Shown: positions 1-10,020 of the stretch, piece by piece
How positions within the stretch are numbered: the first letter of the stretch is position 1
Layout of the letters: the number at the start of each line of letters is the position of its first letter
Source of the DNA: Corythucha ciliata
Taxonomy: Eukaryota; Arthropoda; Insecta; Hemiptera; Tingidae
Length of the DNA stretch: 64,000 nt
Direction: 5' to 3'
Assembly: GCA_038030265.1 (NCBI GenBank)
Contig: CM075939.1
Coordinates: forward strand, 49,395,253-49,459,252
The notes under the pieces: model-generated
Told to the model about the DNA's origin: nothing
The model's database searches: none
Seen by the model: only the letters and a program-made list of their open reading frames with translations
Position numbers and translations under genes: made by a program

Positions 1-2197
1 GTTATGTAAGAATAAGTAAAAACAAAATATAGGCATTTGAACAATAATGGAAAAATCATCGCCTCAGAAGTTCATCACGTACAGGACTTGTTTCCATCTT
101 ACCGGGCAGCATTAGATTGGTTTAACTGAATTTGATAATATTCTAATACTGTCAGGTAAAGATGTCATCAGGCCTGGGAATCCGACCGTTGACGACCGGA
201 GTGAGAAGGAGCCAGGACGGTCACGTGCATATAAACTATTGACCTTTTTAAGTTTAATCAACTTTATGTAAATTACGCCTTCTGTCACGCTATCCGTTCT
301 TATATGTTTAAAGAAAAAAAAAGTTTTTTGTGCGCTCATTTTTTTTTTGTAAAGAACTCTCATTGTTCCACGGGTTGATATTTTAAAAATCTATGAAACA
401 CCCCCCTCCTCCTCATAGTCATTTAATTTTCAAGATGGTGGAATCAAAGTGAGAGTGACATAAAAATTCTCCCTTCTCCTGCACAACCGCACCTTTCACC
501 CCATTTGAAATCATCCAAGAGAGCGAAGCGCATGGCGAAAATACATTCTATCGCTCCTCCACAACCCTGCCCCTTCCAACCATCAAAAACACTAAAAGTG
601 ATCCTCTTCTCCATCGCCATTTGACGAGAGGGTTGGTCCATTTCCAGCATCTTCTTTCCCCATCTCCTCCCCTCGGTTGGGCGCGCAGATTGGAACCGCG
701 CACAACGGCAGAGGGAATAAGCCATCCCTTCCCCGACCCTAACAACATCCATGCCTCACACCGACAACCCTTGGACATCGTCGTGGCACGGCTCGAAGCC
801 CGTGATGATTGTGTGATTAGATGGTTGTCGTATAAAAGGGAGGTGGTTGGAGAAGGGGAGGGATGTTAGCAGGTGCTCAAAAGGAGGTTGACGGTTAGCG
901 TTTGCTTGAGTGTGGAGGGTTCGTTGACTTCATTATTATTTTTGAAGACTTTTCGAGGGGTTAGAGTCTCCGAGTCAAGTTTTCTGTTTGCACCCCCTCC
1001 GCCTCTTCCTGAACACTCAGTGTCCACGCCTTTATGAAACTCCTGGACGGAATATTAAAAAAAAAAAACAAAGAAAAATGCTAGTATATAATTGGTTTTA
1101 AACGGTCCTAATTGGCTTGTATTATTTTCGTTATTAAATTATTAAAATCTATATTGATGACAGGATTACAACTCCACGGCATGCTCGATTTAATTGATAA
1201 AACTTGTAATGTTCCTCATTCTAAATATTCATTTTTATGAGGAATGGAGACATTTTCATGCAGAGACTTACGGAGGGGCTCAAAGAGAGGACGAAAAAAA
1301 AAAAAAAAAAAAAAATTGTCGACTTCCTTGAGTTCCAACCAGTAACTCATGTGGTGAAGTTACCGGCTTATTTTTTCTTTTTATAGAGCGAAAAAACGTT
1401 TCTGTTGAGATATGGTCATCGGCTTCCTGCTTATTATCAAGTTGGTGAGAAAAAAAAAATATATATATGAAAAAATCAGAGTTATCCTGTATGCTCCCCC
1501 CTTCGAACCAAACGACCCATGGACTCGAGAATTATCATATTTTACCCACGCTTGAAAAAACTTTGTTCCACGCAAAAGTGAAATATATCAAGGTATTTTC
1601 GCTTTGTGGTACTGGAAAAATAGACATCCTAAAATGGAAAAGAAGAAAACCTTAACGATATAAAACGGTGCTTTATGGAGTTCTATCTTTCCCTACCAAC
1701 CAATCAAGCGAGCTTCTTTAAAAGTTTCATGAGTCATGACTCAGTGAATTATAAATGCGAACATAATCCCTTCCTTTTCAACCGTGACCATTTTGCCCCT
1801 TTTTAGGCAATGGCACATTGTCGTGATGGTCGCACGTTTCCACCCTATGTACATATTAATACCGTGCAATCTGCAAGCCCTGCGTCTGTGTATATGGCCG
1901 GTCCATAAGGTGCAATTTTATTGCCAGCCCCATCGCTTTGGCTATGTCTGAAAGACTGAAAGTCGACTTTGTTGTAATTATAAACGCGTGAAGACGGTTA
2001 GGGGGAGAAAAATTGAACGAAATTACAAAATTAGTGGTTGTCGACGCTCACACATTTGTAAAAGACAACAGACATTCGAAAGGCTGTGTGATAAACGACC
2101 GGGGCTCTTTGAGTTCCGAAAAAGCTTGAACGCTCAAATTAGGTTGGTAGACGCAGTCCACACGTCGAAACCATCGATCTTACAAAAGTGTGAATAC
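1..2197. other. Intergenic, no gene recognised
   Basis: AT-rich sequence with several A or T runs (for example 1287-1313) and pyrimidine-rich stretches. The short open frames here have no recognisable domain, signal peptide or splice context, and those around 440-870 overlap one another on both strands of a GC-richer patch. A TATAAAAGGG string occurs at 831-840, but no convincing initiator or coding exon follows it. I see nothing else that can be named. Confidence 0.5.
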
Positions 2198-2290
2198 CTT
2201 ATAATCAGGGCTGGGCAGTAATTGAATTACATGTAATTGAATTACGTATTAATATTATCAGTTTTTAAGCCATAATACTTGATAAATGTT

Positions 2291-2438
2291 ATATTTTTAG
2301 GGTTTTGGCTTTTTTCTTCTTCTACTTCTTCGTTTCTTGAGCTTTCGCCTTCTTGTGCTGAAGGCATCGTCAGAGAACTTTTTTGGGTTTTTTTAACGAA
2401 GAAGTAGAAGAAGAAAAAAGCCAAAACCCTAAAAATAT
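2291..2438. repeat. Perfect 44-bp inverted repeat (hairpin)
   Basis: The 44 bases at 2291-2334 are the exact reverse complement of 2395-2438, separated by a 60-bp loop. Weaker pairing (9 of 12) continues outside the arms. The arms are a pyrimidine/purine tract containing TTCTTCTTCTACTTC. It lies just inside the left end of the hAT-like element, among the GTAATT motifs, so it may be a structural part of that terminus or a small nested fold-back element. Confidence 0.9.
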
Positions 2439-2741
2439 AGCATTTATTGAATTACGTAATTCAATTACAATTTGTAATTGGTAATTTGTAATTGATAACA
2501 ACACGCCATTGTAATTGGTAATTTGTAATTAAAATCACTTTTTCGAAGTAATTTGTAATTAACAATTACCAATTACATTTCCATCTTCAGAGTCAATATC
2601 ACTTCGAAAACTCAGCGGGTACTATTTCGCGCCTTACTAGGAGCTTTTGGAGGAGATTTGGCATGAAATACTCTGAAAAAAAGGTTGCCAATTTGAAATT
2701 TGAGAAATTCAGAAACGGTACAAAAGTTTCGAACCCCAAAC

Positions 2742-3140
2742 TAGTGGCGTAGGTAGGAATTTGTCCTGCATGGGGGGGGGGATCAGATTGAAATCTCGTA
2801 CGGACGAGAGGAGGGAGGTATATTTCACATTTTAGTCATCATTCCACCCAGCCAGCACACTCTCTGGACATCTTGCTGGCCTCATCATAGCCTCAATCTC
2901 TCAGTTAAGGGCAATTTTTGGACTCTACCCGCAAATTAGCGATTTTCTCAACTTTTGCCGAGTGTACCGTTCTTCTCAATTTCAGCCGCAGATTAGCAGT
3001 TTTGCCCCACCCCCCTCCCATAGCCATGCATTTGCACATTTTCTCAACTTTAGCAGCAAAGTATCGTTTTTATCCCGTGAGCGATGTTTCTTAATTATCC
3101 ACGACTTTTCGCGTTTTCCTCGCGAATTAGCGGTTTCTTC
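2742..3140. mobile_element. Left end of a CAGTGGCGTAGGTAG-type element, nested
   Basis: From 2742 the sequence starts TAGTGGCGTAGGTAGGAAT, then a G-run, then ATCAGATTGAAATCT. It is colinear for about 400 bp with 29537-29896, which starts CAGTGGCGTAGGTAGCAAT. Both copies continue into the same family A units, including a shared CCATAGCCATG stretch. No matching right end or 8-bp duplication was found here. Confidence 0.55.
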
Positions 3141-4620
3141 ACCTATTGCCACAAATAGGCGCTTTTTTTCAATTTCAGCCTGAAAAATTGCCTTCAGAAT
3201 CCGCAAATTGGCGTGTATTCAGTTTTAATGCAAATAAGAATTTTTCTCAATTTCAACCGCGAATTAGCGCTTTTTTTTAATTGTAGCGGCGACGTGTCGT
3301 AGCGTTTCAAACCTGTCAATTAGCGAATTTTCTCAATTTCAGTCACAAATTGGCGAGAGCGCAATTTTAGCTGTAAATTGGCGATTTTTTCCATTTTAAG
3401 CCTCGAATTAGCAATTTTCTTAATTTTTAGGCTTAAAATTAACCTTTCTCTTAATTTTGACCAGACTGATGGCCCGGTTCACAAGCTCTATGTTTACGTT
3501 CTGTGGAGTCTATGCAGCCAAATAAATTTACTCCCTCGAAAAATGAATCATTTTTATAGGTTGCATAGACACCACACAACACAAACATAGAGCTTGTTAA
3601 CAGGGCCTAAATATTACCCGCAAATTAGCGGCTTTTCACATTTTACCACCGCATTAGCAATTTTATATAACTTTTAGATGTACAGATTATTGCTTCTTTT
3701 CAGTTCTAGCCGTGAATTAGCGTATTTTTTAACATTGTACTATAGCCATGCATGAGTTTGCCATTTTTCTGAATTTTAGCCACGAAAATGCCTTCAGGAG
3801 GTGCGAATTTAAATTATATATTTTTTTATATTTAAACCAAAAAATTTACTTCTATCCATCCATTTCTGTCAAAAAATCATCATTTTTAAATTATAAATTT
3901 CACGACTTATTCGAGAATTAGTGATGTTTCTCAAGTTTAGCTGCGAATTATCGCTTTTTCTACATTTTAGCTGCGTGGTAGCGTCTCCAGCCCGTGCATT
4001 ACCTACCGAGTTTTGTCAATTTTTGCCAAGAATTGGCGTTTGACTCAAATTAAGCTGCAAATTAGCAATTTTTTCAATTTATAACTGAGAATTAGCACTT
4101 TTCCCCAATTTGAACTGAAAATTAACGTTTTTCTTAATTTTAGCTGCGCTAATTGGTGATTTTTTCAATTTTTGCCGCGAATTAGTGATTTTGTTCATTT
4201 TTTATCCGCGAATTAACGTTTTTCCATAACTCTATATCTGCAAATTGCAAATTAGCGATTTTTCCCAATTTCAGCTGTGAAATAGCGTTTTGTGCTAATT
4301 TTGCGGCCGTTCAGCATCCTATTCCCTTTTTCATTTGCGAATGGGCGATTTTACGCCATTTCAGTTTTGAATTTGCCATTTGTGTCCAATTTTAACCTGA
4401 AAGCGTCTTTTATTTGTCAGTATTATAGCGTCTTTTCTCAATTTTAACCGCGGGGTTGGCCCAAACACAACACTTTTGCGTTGATTTTCACAATTTATTC
4501 GAAGAATGGCCTCTATGTACCGCGAATCAGCGATTTTGTCCTTAATTTTAGTCTGAAAGTTGCATCGCGAGACCACGAATCAGAGCTTTTTAGCAGCTAT
4601 AGTCACAAATATTACCGATT
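2930..4620 (+). repeat. Family A ~30-bp degenerate repeat array
   Basis: Head-to-tail units of about 28-36 bp follow the pattern TTTCTCAATTTTAGC, then CGCGAATTAGCGA, then T-run. Units differ by many substitutions, yet the AATTAGCG core recurs dozens of times. There are no long unique spacers and no open frame. The unit order from 3017 to 4600 is echoed at 48705-50670, so this is part of a long dispersed composite. A 137-bp hairpin element interrupts it at 3471-3607. Confidence 0.85.
3471..3607. mobile_element. Small hairpin MITE, copy 1
   Basis: The ends GGCCCGGTTCACAAGCTCTA and (inverted) GGCCCTGTTAACAAGCTCTA begin arms of about 46 bp that pair with some mismatches. A similar 135-bp element lies at 13017-13151. 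Both sit inside family A arrays. The flanking TGA/TAA suggests a 3-bp duplication and possibly a PIF/Harbinger relationship, but that assignment is weak. Confidence 0.65.
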
Positions 4621-5128
4621 TTTGTCTGATTGAGGGTTTCCCCGTACCTGGGACACTACTATGCGTTGGGTCCGAAGTCCAAGGATAAAGCTGGACGTAC
4701 TCGGACCTTTTCGGTCTGCTTCAAGTCCAGAAAATCTGCTAAATCTAACTTCGTGAAACGCTCATGGAGATTTTATGGGGCTCTTCGTTATGGTACTAGT
4801 GCTCCTTCGTTCGTATACTTGTGGTTCTGGCGGGGGGGGGGGGATGCGACGCATGAAAGATCTGTTCTGACGTTCGATTGTTGGCTGGACGCACTAAAAA
4901 AATGACAGTGAACAAGAGCAAGATGCTTGCGTGTTCCACAAATCCAGCTCTTGGGTAATTGGTAATTGAACTTGAAGAAGTAATTCAATTACAGTAATTG
5001 TAATTTGTAATTATTCGTGGAAGTGAAAAGTAATTGGTAATTTGTAATTAATCCTCTTTTTTGGAAGTAATTTGTAATTTGTAATTAATTACCCAAAAAA
5101 CTGTAATTTGCCCACCCCTGCTTATAAT

Positions 5129-7179
5129 CCATTTAATTCTTAAAATTATTTAATTCTTATGTCGAGCGATTTAAGACAATTTAGCGCTATTTACTTTAAT
5201 CACGGTAGCCAAACTGGCATTAACTCTTTAAGATCCAAACCAATAAAAATACCGAACATGCACTCCAAGAATTCGAGTGCACCTCTACCCCCCTCCTTAC
5301 AACCTTTCCCGGATATTTTAAAACGAACCTCTTTCTCGTCCTTCATTTATAGAACGACAAACTGGATGAGAGTTCCGCGGTGTTGAGGCGACGCGAGTAA
5401 CAAAGAATGCAGCACTCAGAAAAACTGGGGGAGCTAAATATACGTATGAATAGTTTGGGTTGCTCGAAGGGCACGTGATGGCGTGTGTGTGTGTTGAGGT
5501 GATGAAGGGTGTAGGGAGGACAGAGATTCTCTTGTTCAAAAGTCTAAAGTTCCGCATTAAATTTATTTCGTGAAGCTTTTTCACTAGAATTATATTATCG
5601 TCTTGGTTAAAATTCCACTGGAATTATATTTTTCTCTTCCTCCATCCAGCACCATTTTGTTTAACGATGTTATCGTTCCTTCAAGGGAGTATTCTCCATT
5701 AATTAGTTAATTGGGCCACAGCTCTTAATGAATTTTTAGAGAAAACAAAGTTATTAACGCTCAGTCCAGTGATTAGAAACCGATGACTCGACGGTAATGC
5801 GAAAAAAACTTTCGCCGGACTTTCTGAGACTCATCAGAAAATGACACTCCGCGGATGGTATTAAGGACATAATTTTCTAATGGTGTGGCTTGTTAGGCTG
5901 AGGCGGAGGGGGACTTCGCTTTAAAATTTATGAAGTTTAAGGCCGTGTTTGAAAAAAAGAGGTAAAAATATACATAGAAATGTAAAGTCACGCATTAAGA
6001 GTGAGGGACAGATAAGTAAATAAAACATAAACTGTCTCCATCAGTCAAGGGATAGCCATGGAAAAAACAAGACAGAAAGAAAAACCGGGTCCCCCTTACC
6101 CCCTCACAAACCATTACATAAAACATTCGAATGTAACCCAATGTAGCATTCAATTAACCCTTTTTATTATACACCTTATTGTCTATTGTTGAAACATGCA
6201 GGAGATGAATTACTAACAATGGGAATATTATTCAAATTTGTTTTCAAACGAGAATGATTTTGCGCTTTTCATTTCATTTGAACCTTGGGTGGGGGTATGT
6301 GACGATGTGGGAAGAGTGCAAAAACTATTTTATCAAGTTGAGGAAAGATTTTTCAAAGCTTGACTGAAAAATACCTGTTCACCCAGAAAGAGAGAGAGAT
6401 GCGTGTGTGTGACCATGTCAGTCGAATGGATGCCTTTCCATTGATGTCACGACATTTTTTTCAAGCAATCTGTTGTAACACATTCCGAGACAGAAAAAAT
6501 GTGGTTACCCCTCTCCCCCTCCATTCCTCGCATATTGCTAAAAAGTGGTCTGTAATACAATTAAACGCAGTTTATAATTTTCTGTCGCCGGTTTCCAGCT
6601 GAGGAAAAGAGTGGAGTTGATTTCCCACCCCCCTCTCCAGCGCTATAAGACGGGAAATGGGCATACTGGTCTGTAAACTGTAAAATTCACCCTTTAGAAA
6701 CTGGGTAGAATTGCTGGAACTGTCAGTCAATTTAATCCCCGAAACCTCGCAAACCCTCATAATCTCTCATAAGCCTTCATAACAAAACTTATTGAGTGGA
6801 CATTCATAATAAGACAGTTAAATTGTTGAAAAAACAAAATATTGACAGCATTTTCAACAGTTTTATTACCAATTTTAGAGGCTCTATAATGTTTTTCGAG
6901 GACCATAAGCCAAACGAACCTCCGGGTTTTATTTAAAATTTAAACTCATCAGTCTTCCTGGTCAAATAGCCCAGTTTTAGGGTGGAATTCATAGTTATAC
7001 GCTTCAAGTCACAGTGCGAGGCTAGTGTAAACGTATTGGTAGTCCAATCGCCCTATTAAGAGTGACATCACGGAAGTAACCATCCCATGATCCTGCCTGG
7101 CATAGGGTGAACACGTAGAAATTCACCTCCCCCCCCCCCTTCACCACAAAAGATACAACGAAAAGGTGAAAGGGTTCTG
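5129..7179. other. Intergenic, no gene recognised
   Basis: AT-rich sequence right of the hAT-like element, containing homopolymers, a short GTGTGT run near 5482-5496 and C-runs. Short frames on both strands have no recognisable domains. I see no promoter, RNA gene or repeat family here. Confidence 0.5.
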
Positions 7180-7499
7180 GCGAAAACTTGAAATCGCCTT
7201 TTGAAAAAAGCAAAACTCGCAAAGTGAAGGCCAATATGAAAATTTAGTGTTCTAGTACTCCAAATCGCGGAAAGGATTATCTTAATGAGCAAATAACAAC
7301 GGAAAATTAGGTTTTCAGTAAGCTAGAACCCACAAATTGTGCAAAACCAGTGAAATAAGATTTTAAGTGAGCCTGCAGGCCTGCAACAATTGTTTTTTAG
7401 TGTGAATAATCCACATTTTTAATGAATAACCCCGTAAAACTGGGTTTCAGCACAAAACTACGTGAACTTTGGTTCTTTAAAATGGTCAAAATCCAAGAA
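7180..7499 (+). repeat. Family C ~30-bp degenerate repeats
   Basis: Loose units resemble AACCCGTGAAATTGGTTTT followed by AAGTGGCC or similar, for example CCCGTAAAACTGGGTTTCAG near 7430-7450. The block resumes at 9360-10020 beyond the R1-like relic, so the relic appears to have inserted into a family C array. Units are strongly diverged. Confidence 0.45.
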
Positions 7500-7968
7500 A
7501 GATGGCGGAGCAGAGGAATCGTGCGGGCCGAGGTTTTACTGTTGACGAGAGAATGGAGATCGGTAGGCAGTTGCCGTCGACAGATCGGGCAGCGGAGGAT
7601 ATGATGTGCTCCGCTGACTCGGCCCCTCGCCTCCGCATGGACAGTCAGAGCTGTCTCGCGACGGCAGTGGAAGAGTGGAGCTTCTCGTTAAATGAGCCGT
7701 GCCCCTGAAAGAAGTCGGAATGGTGGAATAGCTCAGGATGCACCGCACTTCCATCGCACGCGTTCCCGTACGTCAGGAATGATTTATGGCGTAAGTGTGG
7801 CGTCCATGTAGTGGCGGTGGCCCATTCCCTTTTGCCATTGTTGGATGGCTGCATGAGTGACGCATGCACGTCGGTAATTAGCATCGTCGAGTGTGGGGGA
7901 GATGGCGCGGAGCCATGATGGTAGTGTGACGAGTGGCAGCTAAGACTTCTAGCTCGACGTCTAGTGGG
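7500..7968 (-). pseudogene. R1-like non-LTR retrotransposon relic, C-terminal part
   Basis: Read on the minus strand, this segment carries the tail of an R1-type reverse transcriptase. It includes CPLDVELEVLAA (resembling the post-RT IAGVxPLD region of R1 proteins), FFQGHGSFNEKLH (resembling LTGHGCFxxYLHR) and a cysteine-containing stretch followed by AEHI. The frame changes several times and contains stops. The 5' part of the same relic is at 8881-9375. The two are separated by a 912-bp insertion whose 8-bp target duplication CTAGTGGG shows they were once continuous. Confidence 0.6.
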
Positions 7969-8880
7969 CATTCGCGGATACAAGGGTGAGGGGATGGTAG
8001 GAGCGGTCGCCCCCTGTAGGGCATAAAAAAATAGAAAAGAGCCTGGGAAACTCTATAAATTTGCTTGAAACCGTTGAAATAGACTCAAATCTGGAGCTTA
8101 AAACTACCTTTGAAGAAAAAAAAGCATTGTTGAACTCATTCTCTACATATAGCAGAAATCAAGGAGCCTCGCATCACTCAGCGGATGAAGAATCGACTGA
8201 ATCCTCTGACTGAGAGTGTTGAAAATTTATTGAAATCACAGTATTCGTACCATTTATTGAAGCAATCTTGGATAGAGAAATTCAGATCTCGAGCTCGTTC
8301 TGCTCACTCCGCAGAACATCATAAAAATCGGCTTGATGGAACTTGAACCTCAGCTTCATTGCATGTGGGGTTCATTAAGTCAAATTCCATCCTTTGAGAC
8401 ACAATTGGGCCCTGAAAATCTGTTTCAGCGGAGATTTTTTGGAGAGTTTTGTTTTTTTTTTTTTGTGGCAGGAGAAATAGACAACTTTCTTGGTTTGAGA
8501 ACAAACAGAAATTACCGCAGATTTGGCAGTAGAAACATTAAATCACTGTGACGAAGAATTATTCACGACTGTCGCTAGAATTCTGAAAATCCTGACAACC
8601 TTTTCCGCTCAGTGTGCTCCAGCAAAAATCACCTTTCTTTGATATACGTGAATAGAAGCATTTCTCTTGAAACCGAAGAAATTTTGCTGCGCTTTGCCAA
8701 AATCTCAAGTAATTTGGAATTTGCGCTATCTTTATTTAATCTTGCAGTGACCATGAGAATAATAATAAAACTCGTTGCAGTGCTTTACGATAACATTCCG
8801 TTCCGCCAATACCCCCCCCCCCCCATGGATTTCGTGTGGAAAACTGCCCCCTCCGTACAGGATGGCTGGATCCGCCTATG
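7969..8880. mobile_element. hAT-like MITE inserted in the R1 relic
   Basis: The ends are CATTCGCGGATACA and, inverted, CATAGGCGGATCCA, an imperfect 14-bp terminal inverted repeat. Exact 8-bp direct repeats CTAGTGGG flank it at 7961-7968 and 8881-8888. The interior is non-coding, contains a T-run at 8451-8464 and a C-run at 8813-8824, and has no transposase. The target duplication lies within the R1-like coding sequence, so the insertion is younger than the R1 relic. Confidence 0.7.
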
Positions 8881-9375
8881 CTAGTGGGAGGACTCCGGCG
8901 AGAGCAGGCAGCGAGGAGGAATCGACGTTGAACGGAGCGCACCTGTTGTCGGTCGGCAGGGCGTGCTGCTGACCACCATATGGCGCATGCGTAGGCCGCA
9001 CTTGCGTCACTTGCAAGTGCACTTGCGTAGGCCTTGTAATTATATAGGAGTCGCCGTTGGAAGTTCGGCCCCCAACAGCGCCCGGAGAACCTCCGGAGAA
9101 AGCTGCAGGTGGACGCAGTTGCACTCTCTATAGGTTTGCGATGTGAAGAGTAGGCAGTCCCGATTGCATCACAGTGACATCCAGGTACTTTCAAGGGGGC
9201 CGCGTCAGTGGCATGTTCTGGTCGTTGAGCGGATGGTCATCAGGCGTCGGGTGTCGTACCACGTCGCAACGGTTGTGATAAACGTGTCGGAATTCTTGCC
9301 GAAACTGGTGGGGGTCCGTAGCGGATACTATGATAGCCAAATCGTCAACAAAGGCAGTGGGCATGAATTAACCAC
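8881..9375 (-). pseudogene. R1-like non-LTR retrotransposon relic, RT part
   Basis: The minus strand encodes FVDDLAIIVSAT (9341-9352 for FVDD), the YxDD catalytic box of a non-LTR reverse transcriptase with flanking residues typical of the R1 group. In another frame follow a GPxxxRRLLY motif, YACAIWWSAA and VRSVQRRFLLAACS, matching the R1 order RRLL, LLYGAPVWA and VQR. Frame changes separate these pieces, so it is a decayed copy. Its upstream end is not visible beyond about 9375, where family C repeats begin. Confidence 0.6.
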
Positions 9376-10020
9376 GAAATTTTGTTTTATGAAAGAGCGA
9401 AACCACAAAGATTGCTTGATTTTGTGGAGCCAAAGGCCTTAATTTCAAGGAATAAGCCTAAACACCAAAATTAAGTTCTGTGAGTGCCGAGTCCTTGGAA
9501 TTCGAACTTCGAAAGAGCCCTCAGATTTGTTTTATGAAATGGCTCAAACGAGTGAAAAAGTTTTTTTTTTTTTTTTTTAACCCCGTGAAATCTTCTGGGC
9601 CAATCCCTCAAAATAGGCTTTTCAGGAAGTCAGCCCTGCGAAATTGAATTTTTGAGCGTGCAAAACCCACAAAATTGGCTTTCATGTGCGCCAAGATTAC
9701 AAAATTTTGGCGATGAACGGGTTGAACCTGTGAAATTCATTTCTCAAAGTGCCTCTAATTCACGCAATAATTTTGCTTTAAAAGGGGATGAAAACAGCCA
9801 ATTCAAGCCACCGGTGTAACGATGTGGACCGCGAAGAAGAGAAAGGTGATGAGGGATTCAACTGTTTATTGTCTCTCGGAAGTCTCGACTGAGGAGCATA
9901 CCCGTGAAATTGAGTTCTATGCGTTCCGAATCTGCGAAATTTCGCTTTTAAAAGATGCTGAAACCTCTTTGAATGTGTCAAATCCGAGAAAGTTTCGTTT
10001 GAAACGGTTTTAACGGTATT
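9360..10020 (+). repeat. Family C ~30-bp degenerate repeat array
   Basis: Repeated variants of AACC(C)GTGAAATT followed by a T-rich stretch and GTGCC or TGGCTC occur at spacings near 30 bp, for example around 9585, 9640, 9670 and 9730. A T-run interrupts it at 9561-9578. It is non-coding. The same family appears at 52.1-52.6 kb in the opposite orientation and at 61.8-62.0 kb in this one. Confidence 0.55.

Larger units (their letters stand above)
2206..5120. mobile_element. hAT-like non-autonomous element with 8-bp target duplication
   Basis: The left end starts CAGGGCTGGGCAGTAATT and the right end, read inward, starts CAGGGGTGGGCAAATTAC. These form short imperfect terminal inverted repeats of hAT type. 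Both ends are flanked by the same 8 bp, CTTATAAT (2198-2205 and 5121-5128), the duplication length expected of hAT transposases. Subterminal regions are packed with GTAATT/AATTAC motifs (2440-2580 and 4955-5105), which may be transposase-binding repeats. The 2.9-kb body codes for nothing I recognise. It holds a family A array and a sequence from 2742 onward that matches the left part of the element at 29537. The termini and duplication are seen directly; the hAT assignment is inferred from them. Confidence 0.85.

Noticed and set aside
831..840. TATAAAAGGG as a promoter
   Set aside because: There is no initiator at the expected distance and no coding exon downstream. A similar string at 10588 is equally isolated.
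444..869. Overlapping ORFs of 76-102 codons on both strands
   Set aside because: They are mutually overlapping in a GC-richer patch, with no domain, signal peptide or splice context. They are probably chance frames.
4630..4905. 91-residue ORF inside the hAT-like element as a transposase fragment
   Set aside because: It has none of the hAT transposase motifs (no BED finger, no RW or dimerisation motif) and includes a G-run. I cannot support it.
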